Source: Bacillus sp. (in: firmicutes) (GTDB taxonomy: Bacteria > Bacillota > Bacilli > Bacillales > Bacillaceae). Taken from it: 64,000 nucleotides of DNA. Positions 8,825 through 17,315 of this stretch are shown piece after piece (position 1 is the stretch's first letter; every line of letters starts with the position of its first letter). Position numbers and translations under genes: made by a program. The notes under the pieces are model-generated. The model worked only from the letters and a program-made list of their open reading frames with translations, was not told where the DNA came from and made no database searches. The DNA is taken from the NCBI GenBank assembly GCA_031180805.1, contig JAPSLL010000002.1:121375-185374 (forward strand), in the 5' to 3' direction.

Positions 8825-9529
8825 TTATCCATGGTTAAGAACTCTATATTTTTGAGGGGCTATTCCTTCACACCTCACGAACCATCTAGTAAATGATGAG
8901 GAATTTGCAAACCCTAATTCCTCACTAATGCTCGTCAAGGACCATGTAGTTGTCAGCAATAAATGTTTAGCCTCTTTTAAACGTAGCTCAGATATATAAT
9001 CCTTTAGGCTTTTCCCCGTCTTTTGTTTAAACCACGTTGAATAATATACTGGATGATAATGTTCTATATTTGCTAATGTTTCTACTCTTATTGACTCCTT
9101 ATAATTCTTATGAATATAGTCAATTGAAGGAGACGTGGAGCTTTGTAATTTATGAGTCACATATCTAGTCAAATCTTTTAAAGCAGCTGATGATTTCCCT
9201 TGATTCATTGCCTCCTCCAATAGTAAAAAGCGAATCGAAGCCCACTGCTTATCTAATTGCATATATAAACTATTTGTATCTCCCGGTATATAGTGTTTCG
9301 GAATATCTAAGATTAAAAATTCATTTCTATCTGTAGAACGGTAAATGTGGTTAAGCTTTGGAGGAAGATAATAACAGGAATCTGGTGTAAGCTTGATCTC
9401 TTGCCACTCCGTTTTTATATGTAAAGAGCCTTGTAACGGAAAGAGAAATTGCCCAAATTCATGTTGATGTGAGATAAACTCTCTTGAATAGGATCTTTTC
9501 TCACAGATTACTTGTTTGATACTATCCAT
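8825..9529 (-). CDS. AraC-family transcriptional regulator with cupin sensor
   Basis: The 234-residue protein starts with a cupin-like beta-rich domain (HQHEFGQFLFPLQG near residues 21-34, HIYRS near 61) and ends with a double helix-turn-helix of the AraC/XylS type, where the second unit reads 'TSISEELGFANSSSFTRWF'. These proteins bind a small effector through the cupin and activate nearby promoters. ATG 9529 has AGGAG five bases upstream. The EamA transporter gene lies directly downstream in the same direction, the usual arrangement for a regulated exporter. The effector is unknown. Confidence 0.88.
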   Translation of the reverse strand: MDSIKQVICEKRSYSREFISHQHEFGQFLFPLQGSLHIKTEWQEIKLTPDSCYYLPPKLNHIYRSTDRNEFLILDIPKHYIPGDTNSLYMQLDKQWASIRFLLLEEAMNQGKSSAALKDLTRYVTHKLQSSTSPSIDYIHKNYKESIRVETLANIEHYHPVYYSTWFKQKTGKSLKDYISELRLKEAKHLLLTTTWSLTSISEELGFANSSSFTRWFVRCEGIAPQKYRVLNHG

Positions 9530-9561
9530 TTTACTCCTCCTAACTTATTTAAAAGAGGCTC

Positions 9562-10041
9562 TTAAATGTGATGAGCTTTCTCATGTTGAAGCAGCCACTC
9601 TTTTCTCCAAAGACCACCGGCATAACCTGTTAATTTTCCATTTGAACCAATTATTCTGTGACAAGGGATTACAATGCTTAGCTTGTTTTTCCCGTTCGCA
9701 CTCCCTACTGCTCTAATCGCCTTTTCATTTCCGATAGAAACAGCAATATCCTTATAGGAGCCCGTTTTTGCATAAGGTATTTTTGTTAAAGCGTTCCATA
9801 CTGTTTTTTGAAAGTCAGTCCCTTCAAAATAATACGGAAATGTAAATTCCTTACGACGCCCCTTAAAATATTCGTCAAGTTGGTTATAGCATTCTGTTAA
9901 AACAGAAGGAGTTTCAGCTTGTAATACAGTCTCTTTATGATTTTCCTCAGAAAACAAGATTGAAAGAATGGCTTTATCCGTACCAATTATTTCAATTACG
10001 CCAATCGGTGATTCATAGTCTAATTTATATCGTTTTGTCAT
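9562..10041 (-). CDS. ogt: Methylated-DNA--protein-cysteine methyltransferase
   Basis: This 159-residue suicide enzyme transfers the methyl group of O6-methylguanine or O4-methylthymine onto its own cysteine. The active-site motif PCHRIIG places the acceptor at Cys127, and the helix-turn-helix 'GNEKAIRAVGSANGKN' precedes it. ATG 10041 has GGAGGT seven bases upstream; the longer upstream frame is not conserved. The start overlaps the end of the alkA gene by 17 bases, so it is the last gene of an adaA-alkA-ogt alkylation repair operon. The next gene downstream (AraC regulator) is a separate unit. Confidence 0.93.
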   Translation of the reverse strand: MTKRYKLDYESPIGVIEIIGTDKAILSILFSEENHKETVLQAETPSVLTECYNQLDEYFKGRRKEFTFPYYFEGTDFQKTVWNALTKIPYAKTGSYKDIAVSIGNEKAIRAVGSANGKNKLSIVIPCHRIIGSNGKLTGYAGGLWRKEWLLQHEKAHHI

Positions 10042-10942
10042 ACAATGACCTCCAAAGATAAAAGGTAGCATATGCCTGCCATCCTTCCCAATTTTTTGCA
10101 TATTCCTCTATTTCCACAATTGTCGGTTTCTCCCTAAGATTCAAGAGATTTTTTAAAGCATTATGAAGACCGACATCTGCAATTGGGAAGGATGAGGTAT
10201 AGTGCAAGCACTTCATCATTACATAATCAGCCGTCCATGCACCGATACCCCTAATGAACATTAATGATTTTTGCACCTGCTCATAATCGTTTTTTTCCAG
10301 CAATAATTCCTTTACTAATCTTCCATTTTCCATTTCCTTAGCAACACCGATAATATATTCGGCCTTCCTTTTAGTAATTTGAAGTTTCCTTAAATCCTCG
10401 ACATTCAAGGAGGCAATTTTTTCAGCTGAAGGAAATAACCAAAATGTTTCTCCTTCAAAGGTTAAAAATTCTCCAAATTGTTCAACGAAGCGTTGCTTTA
10501 ATGTGTAAGCAAATGATAAATTAATTTGTTGGCCAATGATAGTCCATACTAGTGCTTCAAATAAATCTGGGATGCACATAATCCGTAAACCAGCATATTT
10601 TTCCACAAGTTTCGTTAAAATTTTATCATTACGGGCCAATTGATAAAATTCTCCCAAGTCCTGGTCCAAATCAAACCATTCCCAAATAAATTCTCCTGCC
10701 TTTTTGCGCTCAAGAATGGATGGATCTCCACATGGAAATTCAACCTTTATACAATCGTTGATATATTCTATTTTACATAAAATAAAAGATTCTTTAACCT
10801 TTATTAGCTTATATATAGCTTTATCTTTAATTTGATGCAGCACTTCCTGATCGGACCTTCCTAAAAAAATTAAACACTCCTCGAAATTAAATTCCTTTGG
10901 AGGATAAATCTCCAAATATGATTCATAATTAATCCAATTCAT
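10025..10942 (-). CDS. alkA: DNA-3-methyladenine glycosylase (AlkA type)
   Basis: AlkA-type glycosylases flip out and excise alkylated bases such as 3-methyladenine. The 305-residue protein has an N-terminal domain of AlkA type and a C-terminal HhH-GPD domain: 'ALVWTIIGQQI' in the middle, then the hairpin 'LMFIRGIGAWTADYVMM' and the catalytic aspartate in 'FPIADVGLH'. Its start overlaps the 3' end of adaA by 14 bases and its end overlaps the start of ogt, so the three repair genes are translated from one message. B. subtilis keeps alkA beside adaA and adaB; here the ogt-like gene takes the adaB place. Confidence 0.92.
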   Translation of the reverse strand: MNWINYESYLEIYPPKEFNFEECLIFLGRSDQEVLHQIKDKAIYKLIKVKESFILCKIEYINDCIKVEFPCGDPSILERKKAGEFIWEWFDLDQDLGEFYQLARNDKILTKLVEKYAGLRIMCIPDLFEALVWTIIGQQINLSFAYTLKQRFVEQFGEFLTFEGETFWLFPSAEKIASLNVEDLRKLQITKRKAEYIIGVAKEMENGRLVKELLLEKNDYEQVQKSLMFIRGIGAWTADYVMMKCLHYTSSFPIADVGLHNALKNLLNLREKPTIVEIEEYAKNWEGWQAYATFYLWRSLYDKTI

Positions 10943-11501
10943 TTTGGAGTTCCTTCCGATATTCGCTAGGTGAGCAGTTTTTTAAGCTTCGAAATACTTT
11001 ATAGAAATTGGATGGACTTTGGAATCCTACCTCATAACAGATTTCTAGGTTTGTCATAGCTGTATACTTAAGAAGGTGGGCTGCTTTATCGATACGTATT
11101 TTTTCTAAATAAGTACGCGGAGTCTCAGATGTTTCTTGTTTAAATAAGCGCTCCAAATAAAACGGACTTAAGCCGACTTGATCTGCTATATCCTTTAATA
11201 ATAAATTTTGTTTATAATGATTAACTAGGAACGTAATACTATTTCTAACAACCGCAATATGCGGAGATTGTTCAACTTCCGGCTGACATCTTTTGCAAGG
11301 TCGGTAGCCTGCCTCTTCAACTTCATTTATATCATGGTAAAACTCTACATTTTCCTTTTTAGGCTTTCTTGATCTGCACGAAGGACGGCAGTATATTTTC
11401 GTTGTTTTTACTGCTGTAAAAAATAGACCATCATATTTACGATCACAAGCGATGATTTTCTCCCACATCTCTTCAAAGGAAAGATCGATATTAGCCACCA
11501 T
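10929..11501 (-). CDS. adaA: Adaptive response activator / methylphosphotriester-DNA methyltransferase AdaA
   Basis: AdaA removes methyl groups from DNA phosphotriesters onto a zinc-bound cysteine, then becomes an activator of the alkylation response. The four zinc ligands are Cys38, Cys42, Cys69 and Cys72 (from ATG 11501); the family says Cys38 is the acceptor. The C-terminal half is an AraC-type helix-turn-helix ending in 'NFYKVFRSLKNCSPSEYR'. I chose ATG 11501, giving 190 residues; an in-frame ATG at 11540 would add 13 residues and overlaps the end of the decayed upstream gene. Ribosome binding sites do not decide clearly. It leads the alkA-ogt operon and probably autoregulates it. Confidence 0.9.
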   Translation of the reverse strand: MVANIDLSFEEMWEKIIACDRKYDGLFFTAVKTTKIYCRPSCRSRKPKKENVEFYHDINEVEEAGYRPCKRCQPEVEQSPHIAVVRNSITFLVNHYKQNLLLKDIADQVGLSPFYLERLFKQETSETPRTYLEKIRIDKAAHLLKYTAMTNLEICYEVGFQSPSNFYKVFRSLKNCSPSEYRKELQNELD

Positions 11502-11529
11502 GTCCCCCACTATCCTTTCAGCATTTATA

Positions 11530-12056
11530 CTAGTTCTCATACAATATTGACGTATCGTGATCCTCTAATAATTTGCCAACCTTCTTTTCTAAATAAGCAA
11601 TCACTTTATCAGATAAGGCATTTCCAAAACTAAATCGTTTTACGCCTAATTCTTTAAGCTTATTACAATTCGTTAGTCCAGGTAAAGATAATACATTTAG
11701 TAGAGCACTAATATTCACTGCCTTTGCTCGTTCAATTGTTTCCGATAAGGAATTTTGCCTTTTAAGATAAGTATCCGTTCTTGCGTTAATATAAAAACCT
11801 TTTTTATACCCATTACTATCTCTATCTAACGCTGTTCTTATATTACTTAGAAGGTCACAATGCTCAGAAATATCCTTTAATCCTTTGGTTTTTTCAATGA
11901 ATCCTCAATATTGATGCTAACTCCCCAGCTTGTCGTACCAATTGCTTTAAATCCTAACCTTTCAAGCCTTAAAGCAGAATGCAAGTCCCATGCATTTCCC
12001 GAAAATAATAAAACCTTTGAAAAGTGCATCACATTAAATTCCTGAATCTTATTCAT
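11530..12056 (-). pseudogene. Decayed isocitrate lyase/PEP mutase family gene
   Basis: The intact start (ATG 12056 with GGGAGG seven bases upstream) opens a frame reading MNKIQEF..., then 'GFKAIGTTSWGVS' runs straight into 'INIEDS'. In PEP mutase family proteins those two motifs are separated by roughly sixty residues, so an internal in-frame deletion is inferred. The frame then stops at 11877, but the protein continues in another frame from about 11889 ('TKGLKDISEH', later 'INARTDTYL') after a run of six A, and ends at 11530. A second gap seems to lie between 'ERAKAVNISALL' and 'SLPGLTNCNKL'. Family members are about 250 residues; about 175 remain. The gene stands directly upstream of adaA. 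Confidence 0.85.
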
Positions 12057-12159
12057 TTTTAACCTCCCTACTGTTTGTTGGAATCATTTTAACAAGTAAT
12101 TAACCTCCATTTCGTCCTCATTCTTGCTCTTATGGTCTGGCTTTAAACAAGAAAAGTAG

Positions 12160-12249
12160 GGCAGCATAAATCATATATGCTTCAATGGAAACATCATGTA
12201 CGTAACAGGGAATGAAAAAGTAGTACAGGCGTGGAAAATTGAGGAATAA
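12160..12249 (+). pseudogene. Possible 3' remnant of a lost gene
   Basis: An open stretch reading 'HICFNGNIMYVTGNEKV' and ending in TAA is followed 13 bases later by a good terminator on the same strand. There is no upstream coding sequence or start signal, which looks like the tail of a deleted gene with its terminator left behind. This is an inference from arrangement only. Confidence 0.3.
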
Positions 12250-12262
12250 ACATTTATACATA

Positions 12263-12292
12263 GGAATTGGTTAAAGAGCCAATTCCTTTTTT
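12263..12292 (+). terminator. Rho-independent terminator
   Basis: GGAATTGG (12263-12270) pairs with CCAATTCC (12279-12286), followed by TTTTTT. No intact gene precedes it on this strand. The rest of the 400-base space before the next gene shows nothing else I recognise. Confidence 0.85.
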
Positions 12293-12457
12293 CTTACCAA
12301 TAGCGGTACCTAACATCAATTAGACTTATAATTTTCCGCATATGTCTCTTTCTATCTCAAAAATAACTTCGAAGGGATATTCCTATTGGTTACTTGTAAT
12401 AATTATGACTGTTTAGGGAAAAATAGTTAGTAAAAGAGAAGATAGGATGGCTAAAAA

Positions 12458-13318
12458 ATGGAAGAACGTGCAAAATCAAACAGCAAAAAGTCTTTTTGTA
12501 TGAGTGAATATGATACATTGAAACGAGTAATTCTTTGTCAGCCGCAATATATGACAATCCGCGAAGTTATTAATGATACACAAGAGCATTTTAAGCATGA
12601 AGGGATCCATATTGAACGCGCACTTGAGCAGCATGATGAATTTGTAAAAACCCTAAAAAAAAATGATATCGATGTCATCTTATTACCGTATCATAAAAAA
12701 TATCCAGAACAGGTCTTTACACGTGATATTGGATTTACACTAGGACAAACAATCTTTGTTGCTAACATGGCCACAGATGTTCGTGCTGGTGAGGAAAACG
12801 TTTTAAAGCAATGGTTAGAGGATGAAGAAATCTCCTATTATAATTTAGTTGAAGAGCAAATCGAAGGTGGAGATGTTGTAATCGATCAAGATACAATTTA
12901 CGTCGGTCTTAGTAATCGAACGAATCAAAAAGCTGCTGATCAACTACAGCGTCTTTTAAATGAGTTTCAAGTCATTACGATTCCATTTAAAGAAAAATAT
13001 TTGCATTTGGACTGTATTTTTAACGTCGTTTCACCTGATGTCGCTCTTATTTACCCGAATGCATTAAATCAAAAGGAAATTGACCTATTTGCTTCACGCT
13101 ATGATTTAATTGAAGTTACGGAAGAGGAACAATTTCAATTAGGAACAAATGTATTGAGTATCGGGAACAAACGAGTATTAGGCCTCCCAGTTAATAAAAA
13201 GGTAAACAAGCAGCTTCGTGACCGCGGCTTTGAGGTTATAGAAGTTGATATTACTGAAATTATTAAATCAGGTGGATCCTTTCGCTGTTGTACCTTGCCA
13301 ATTTTGCGGGAAGGGTAA
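12458..13318 (+). CDS. Dimethylarginine dimethylaminohydrolase / amidinotransferase-like protein (YkgA type)
   Basis: The 286-residue protein belongs to the guanidino-group modifying superfamily (DDAH, arginine deiminase, amidinotransferases). The catalytic set is visible: FTRD near residue 88, the EGGD motif near 141, a histidine in HLDCIF near 187 and the nucleophile Cys277 or Cys278 in FRCCTLPI. The likely reaction is hydrolysis of a guanidino compound such as dimethylarginine. B. subtilis YkgA is a comparable protein of unproven substrate. It is monocistronic and ends at a terminator shared with the convergent two-component operon. The substrate is not settled by sequence. Confidence 0.85.
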   Translation: MEERAKSNSKKSFCMSEYDTLKRVILCQPQYMTIREVINDTQEHFKHEGIHIERALEQHDEFVKTLKKNDIDVILLPYHKKYPEQVFTRDIGFTLGQTIFVANMATDVRAGEENVLKQWLEDEEISYYNLVEEQIEGGDVVIDQDTIYVGLSNRTNQKAADQLQRLLNEFQVITIPFKEKYLHLDCIFNVVSPDVALIYPNALNQKEIDLFASRYDLIEVTEEEQFQLGTNVLSIGNKRVLGLPVNKKVNKQLRDRGFEVIEVDITEIIKSGGSFRCCTLPILREG

Positions 13319-13325
13319 AATAAAT

Positions 13326-13380
13326 AACGCCCATATAATAAACCTTATTTTCGAACTAGTAGGTTATTTATATGGGTGTT
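13326..13380. terminator. Bidirectional terminator between convergent genes
   Basis: AACGCCCATATAATAAACC pairs with GGTTATTTATATGGGTGTT with few mismatches. It separates the plus-strand DDAH-like gene from the minus-strand response regulator gene. Confidence 0.75.
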
Positions 13381-13403
13381 TGCTGATTATGTGTAATTTG
13401 CAA

Positions 13404-14015
13404 TTATAACCAACCTTTTTCCACAGCGGAATTTACAGCCTGTTGCCTTGATTCTACTTCAAGTTTCTGAATCGCAGAGGAAAGATAATTACGTACTGTC
13501 CCCTTTGTTAAAAAAAGAGTGTTACTAATTTCGCTTGTTGTCAATCCATCCTTCGCAAGCCGCAATACTTCTATTTCTCGATCACTTAATGGATTTTCCT
13601 CTTTCATAAAGAGGGATGCTACAAGGTCGATACTAATTACCCTCTCTCCATTCATGACTTTACGAATAGACTCAATAAGATAATCAATTGGTTCATCTTT
13701 TAATAGATAGCCATCTACCTGTAAATCCATCGCCTTTTGTAAGTATCCTGGACGTGCAAAGGTCGTGACAATGATGATTTTGCACTGGTGTAGTATACTA
13801 TCTTTCTTTATTTTATCTGCTAATTCAAGACCATTGATAATAGGCATTTCAATATCTACTATACATACGTGAGGCTGTTTCCTCTGAATCACTTCCCAAG
13901 CCTTCTGTCCATCAGATACTTCTGCTAACACTTCAATATCTGTCTCAAATTTTAATAGAGCAGTTAATGCTCCTCGAAGCATTTTTTGATCTTCTGCAAT
14001 AACGACTCGTATCAT
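13404..14015 (-). CDS. NarL/LuxR-type response regulator (DesR-like)
   Basis: The 203-residue protein has a receiver domain with acidic residues Glu8/Asp9, phospho-acceptor Asp54 in VDIEMP and Lys in the 'LLKDEP' motif, then a LuxR-type helix-turn-helix from about residue 140 (NPLSDREIEVLRLAKDGLT). The receiver segment 'IVTTFARPGYLQKAMD' is very close to DesR, the membrane-fluidity regulator. It starts on the last base of the kinase stop codon (TAATG), so the two are translationally coupled. Unlike desKR, no fatty acid desaturase gene is next to it; the partner upstream is a DUF418 membrane protein. Confidence 0.9.
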   Translation of the reverse strand: MIRVVIAEDQKMLRGALTALLKFETDIEVLAEVSDGQKAWEVIQRKQPHVCIVDIEMPIINGLELADKIKKDSILHQCKIIIVTTFARPGYLQKAMDLQVDGYLLKDEPIDYLIESIRKVMNGERVISIDLVASLFMKEENPLSDREIEVLRLAKDGLTTSEISNTLFLTKGTVRNYLSSAIQKLEVESRQQAVNSAVEKGWL

Positions 14016-15133
14016 TAAGATGGATTCTCCTTTCCTGTTTGATAGATTGGAAGTTTCATCATTACATTCGTTCCACCGCTTGGCAAATTGGTCACCACCG
14101 CTGTTCCCTGAACAACTCGCAGTCGCTCTTTCATCGACTGAATGCCATTACCACTCTGTACCTTTACTAAACCAATCCCGTTATCTTTTATTTGAATTAG
14201 AAGAGTATGATCGACTACATCCAATTCCAGTATACATTGATCAGCCTTACTATGTTTAATGACATTCGTTATCGCTTCACGAATCGAAAGGGCAAGCATT
14301 GTCTGGGTTACACTAGGTAAAAGCGGGATATCACCTTTCTTGATTATGAGTTCAATGCCTACAGACTGCATTAGCTTTCTTGAATTCTCTATTTCACTCT
14401 CCAAAGGGATAAACTTCATATCTGAAACTACCTCTCTTACCTGATGTAAAGCTCTTCTAGTCATTGTCAATATATCCTTCAATTCCTGTTTTGCTTCAGT
14501 GGAATCTTTGTCTATTAATCTTGCAGTCAATTCACTTTTTAATTTAATCATTGTTAATGTTTGCCCAAGTGTATCATGGAGATCCCTTGCGATTCTCTGC
14601 CTTTCCTCTTGTTGAATAAGCTTCTCAATTTGCAGATTAGCGACTTCTAATTCTCCCTTTAAACTTTTTGCTCTTTCTTTAATGTAAATCAAAATCGGTA
14701 AAATTAATTGCACAACCATGATAGGGAGTAATATCGAAAATTCCTGCTTATATAGACTTCCACCAGTTTTCCACTGAACAATGAAAAACATAAAAGCAAT
14801 GGCTATAATTCCTATCCCAATATGCACCTTTGACTTTGCCCTTCCAATGAGATCTGCAAATATTAAACCATAGAATAATATATTGAGCTCTACATAAATA
14901 CCAAATATCGTAATGACTGAAAATCCAAGTAAAGATGCTCCTAATAAACGTCCATCCCGATACCAAAGTCCAATATAAAACGAAAAGAGAAAAAGCATAA
15001 TTAGAAGAAGATTGCCCCAAAACCCCAAAATCGTATCTGAACGTAGAACGATATAGCATAAAAACACGACTGATATCACATCAAAAAGCAAATATTGTCT
15101 AATTTGTTCTCTAGGATAAATCTTATACTTCAT
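14015..15133 (-). CDS. Membrane sensor histidine kinase (DesK-like, HisKA_3)
   Basis: The 372-residue kinase has four to six closely spaced N-terminal membrane helices with almost no external domain, as in DesK, so it probably senses the membrane itself. The dimerisation helix carries the phospho-accepting His in 'RIARDLHDTLGQ' at about residue 187 and the C-terminal ATPase has 'EAITNVIKHSKA' (N box) and 'DNGIGL' (G1). It is preceded by GGGAGG and follows the DUF418 gene by 16 bases; the response regulator gene overlaps its stop codon. The three genes form one operon. What it senses is inferred only by similarity. Confidence 0.9.
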   Translation of the reverse strand: MKYKIYPREQIRQYLLFDVISVVFLCYIVLRSDTILGFWGNLLLIMLFLFSFYIGLWYRDGRLLGASLLGFSVITIFGIYVELNILFYGLIFADLIGRAKSKVHIGIGIIAIAFMFFIVQWKTGGSLYKQEFSILLPIMVVQLILPILIYIKERAKSLKGELEVANLQIEKLIQQEERQRIARDLHDTLGQTLTMIKLKSELTARLIDKDSTEAKQELKDILTMTRRALHQVREVVSDMKFIPLESEIENSRKLMQSVGIELIIKKGDIPLLPSVTQTMLALSIREAITNVIKHSKADQCILELDVVDHTLLIQIKDNGIGLVKVQSGNGIQSMKERLRVVQGTAVVTNLPSGGTNVMMKLPIYQTGKENPS

Positions 15134-15149
15134 TACTTCCTCCCATTCC

Positions 15150-16280
15150 TTAATTAGAAATGAACACCTTTAATGTACGTTGTCGAATAAATTCCATTGG
15201 CCCGGCTTTGAAAGTTTTAAGCCAAAAGGATGAAATGATAATTTGTAAAAGTGAAATAAGTAACCAAATGGCTATAACCATGAATGAATTAACCTTTCCG
15301 CCAAAGGCAAGCCCCCAACCATAAAAGACAATTGAGCAAATGATATTTTGCATGACATAACAGCTTAAAGACATTTTCCCAACCTTTTCAAGGCAACGAC
15401 ACAACCACTCCCATTTATAATTCTCCAGAAATTTACCAATAATTGAAATATAACCTAGTGAAAGTAATGGTGCAAACAAATATCGAACCGGTAAATCAAA
15501 AGCTCCCCCAGGTATAAAAATGAGCATATTTAAAGGTACACCAAGATAAAATCCAATTTTAAAAAGCTTGTCGCGTTGCTTCCTTCCCTTCTCATCAGGA
15601 GAAAAAACTCCTGAACGCATCATCCTAACGCCAAGTAAAAACAAAAAGATATTCATCGGAATAATAAAAAATGCTTCACTTCTAAGGGTAAAAAAGTTTA
15701 AGAAACGATATTGTACCTGTTCAAGCCAGCTTCCTCTTTGATAAAGGGTAACAACCTCACTAAAATTACCTAACGACATATTTGTTCCAAGCAAGCCAAC
15801 TACTAACATAAACAAAATAAAAGCTGCAAAGACACTTCCGATTACCTTCATTGTTCTATCGATAAAGCGATCTCCACCTTTTATGATAAATGCTACAAAT
15901 ATAGCAGTGATTCCATAACTCATTAAAATGTCATACTCCATTACAAATGTATAATGGAGGAATCCCTCTAAAAGTAAAAAAGCAGCTGTCCATAAATACA
16001 CCCCAGGCCAAGCTCTTTTTCTTCTCAAGGCCTGCTGATATTTCAGCTCCATCCCTACACCAAACATAATAGTTAACATACCTAAAAGCTTTCCATTCAC
16101 CAAAAATAATACGATCATTCTCAGAAAATCATCTGGTTGCCACCATCCAGAATAATTTGATGTCGTTATATACGATAAATCCCCCAAGTGTGCAAAAATC
16201 CAAATATTCGTTCCTAACGTTCCAAGTATTGCAATTCCTCGCAAAATATCGAGTAAGCGAATTCTCCCTTTGTGTTCCAT
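15150..16280 (-). CDS. DUF418 (YeiB-type) integral membrane protein
   Basis: The 376-residue protein has about nine to ten hydrophobic segments and the family opening 'RIRLLDILRGIAILGTLG'. The C-terminal half carries the DUF418 block ('GKMSLSCYVMQNIICS' and 'FWLKTFKAGPMEFIRQ'). Such proteins are related to acyltransferase-like membrane proteins but their activity is unproven. It is the first gene of an operon with a DesK-like kinase and DesR-like regulator, 16 bases apart, suggesting that its product and the signalling pair act on the same membrane property or compound. Confidence 0.85.
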   Translation of the reverse strand: MEHKGRIRLLDILRGIAILGTLGTNIWIFAHLGDLSYITTSNYSGWWQPDDFLRMIVLFLVNGKLLGMLTIMFGVGMELKYQQALRRKRAWPGVYLWTAAFLLLEGFLHYTFVMEYDILMSYGITAIFVAFIIKGGDRFIDRTMKVIGSVFAAFILFMLVVGLLGTNMSLGNFSEVVTLYQRGSWLEQVQYRFLNFFTLRSEAFFIIPMNIFLFLLGVRMMRSGVFSPDEKGRKQRDKLFKIGFYLGVPLNMLIFIPGGAFDLPVRYLFAPLLSLGYISIIGKFLENYKWEWLCRCLEKVGKMSLSCYVMQNIICSIVFYGWGLAFGGKVNSFMVIAIWLLISLLQIIISSFWLKTFKAGPMEFIRQRTLKVFISN

Positions 16281-16436
16281 TCATTTCATCCTTTTCTAAT
16301 TAAATTTATTTGTATTTTTATCGTAACTAAGAAAAGAATGGATCAACATTCACACATGTAAGGAAAACCTCATGACAGGTGTCATAAAATGCTAACTCAA
16401 CAATCAAAATTGCTCATTATATTCCAAGTTAAAAAC

Positions 16437-16467
16437 GAAAAGGCCTGCCAAATGGCAAGCCTTTTCA
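16437..16467 (-). terminator. Terminator of the deoxyribosyltransferase gene
   Basis: AAAAGGC-TGCC pairs with GGCA-GCCTTTT across an AAAT loop; on the minus strand the hairpin is followed by CGTTTTT. It separates the deoxyribosyltransferase gene from the DUF418 operon. Confidence 0.8.
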
Positions 16468-16550
16468 AAGTACGATATTATACTGATATAATTTAATAAG
16501 AAGCTATTTTATCGTGACAAACTTAAATAAGGTTTATCGGTGATTAATCA

Positions 16551-16976
16551 TTAGAACATTTCACCTGTATAGAAGGAACTAGCTAATTTCTTGAAGTCAT
16601 AATCTTTCAGTTCATCCAAAGTAAGATTTGCATGTGAACCTTCGTGCACCATGAGATTACTGTTTTCACCAACATGAACTAAAATAACTGGCTTGTCAGA
16701 AGCATATGCGTAACCAAGTTCCCAGGCTGTTCCACTATCTGAATAGTTACCATGATAGATACCTACAACAATTTCAGCCCACTTAATGTATTTTAAATCA
16801 TTCATAAATGTCTCGATTGACCATTGACGAGAACCAGTCTCAAGCTTTTCATCCAGTTGGTTTCTCATCGGTGAAAAAACGTTCAAACCCTTCTCCTCTA
16901 AAATCTTCTCAACCTGTTCCACATATTCAATCTCTTTTTCATTAAAAAACGGACTAGCTAAATAAACTCTTTTCAT
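16551..16976 (-). CDS. Nucleoside 2-deoxyribosyltransferase
   Basis: The 141-residue enzyme transfers deoxyribose between bases of deoxynucleosides, a salvage reaction. It shows the family opening 'VYLASPFFN', an aspartate/glutamate-containing 'WAEIVVGIY', and the catalytic region 'DSGTAWELGYA' in which the glutamate is the nucleophile. The length is normal for the single-domain family. It has its own terminator and sits next to, but is separated by a repeat from, the codBA pyrimidine salvage operon, so both neighbours concern nucleobase reuse. Confidence 0.88.
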   Translation of the reverse strand: MKRVYLASPFFNEKEIEYVEQVEKILEEKGLNVFSPMRNQLDEKLETGSRQWSIETFMNDLKYIKWAEIVVGIYHGNYSDSGTAWELGYAYASDKPVILVHVGENSNLMVHEGSHANLTLDELKDYDFKKLASSFYTGEMF

Positions 16977-17027
16977 TTTCCTTTGACCCCCTTGATGATT
17001 TTTAGAATCACTACTTTTGTCTTTGTC

Positions 17028-17250
17028 TTAGGCTGTTTTCGCAGACTTTGTTTCTTTTAACAGAGTAATCGTTTTGGTTGATTTCCGCTACAGTACTCGC
17101 TTTCCGCGGGGTGGGGTGGTGAGCCTCCTCAGTGTAAACACCTGCGGGGTCTCACCTCTCCCACGCATCCCGCAGGAGTCTCGCACTTCCGCTCCAATCA
17201 ACCCTTATATAAATAGTACTAAAAACAACAATCTTTTAGAAAAGAGCCTT
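17028..17250. repeat. Interspersed MITE-like repeat, copy C (best preserved)
   Basis: It begins TTAGGCTGTTTTC and ends GAAAAGAGCCTT, imperfect inverted repeats. The core contains ACAGTACTCGCTTTCCGCGG, internal inverted segments (CCTGCGGGG, CCCGCAGGAG) and a CAATCAACCCTTATATAAAT tail. It is richer in GC than its surroundings. It fills the space between the deoxyribosyltransferase and cytosine deaminase genes. Confidence 0.8.
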
Positions 17251-17274
17251 GTCTTAAAATTAATCCCTTTACGG

Positions 17275-17306
17275 GAAAAGGCACAGCCCTATTTAAAGTT
17301 GTGCCC
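17275..17306 (-). terminator. Terminator of codBA
   Basis: GGCACA (17280-17285) pairs with TGTGCC (17300-17305); on the minus strand TTTTCCC follows. It lies 10 bases after codA. Confidence 0.65.
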
Positions 17307-17315
17307 ATATCTCTA

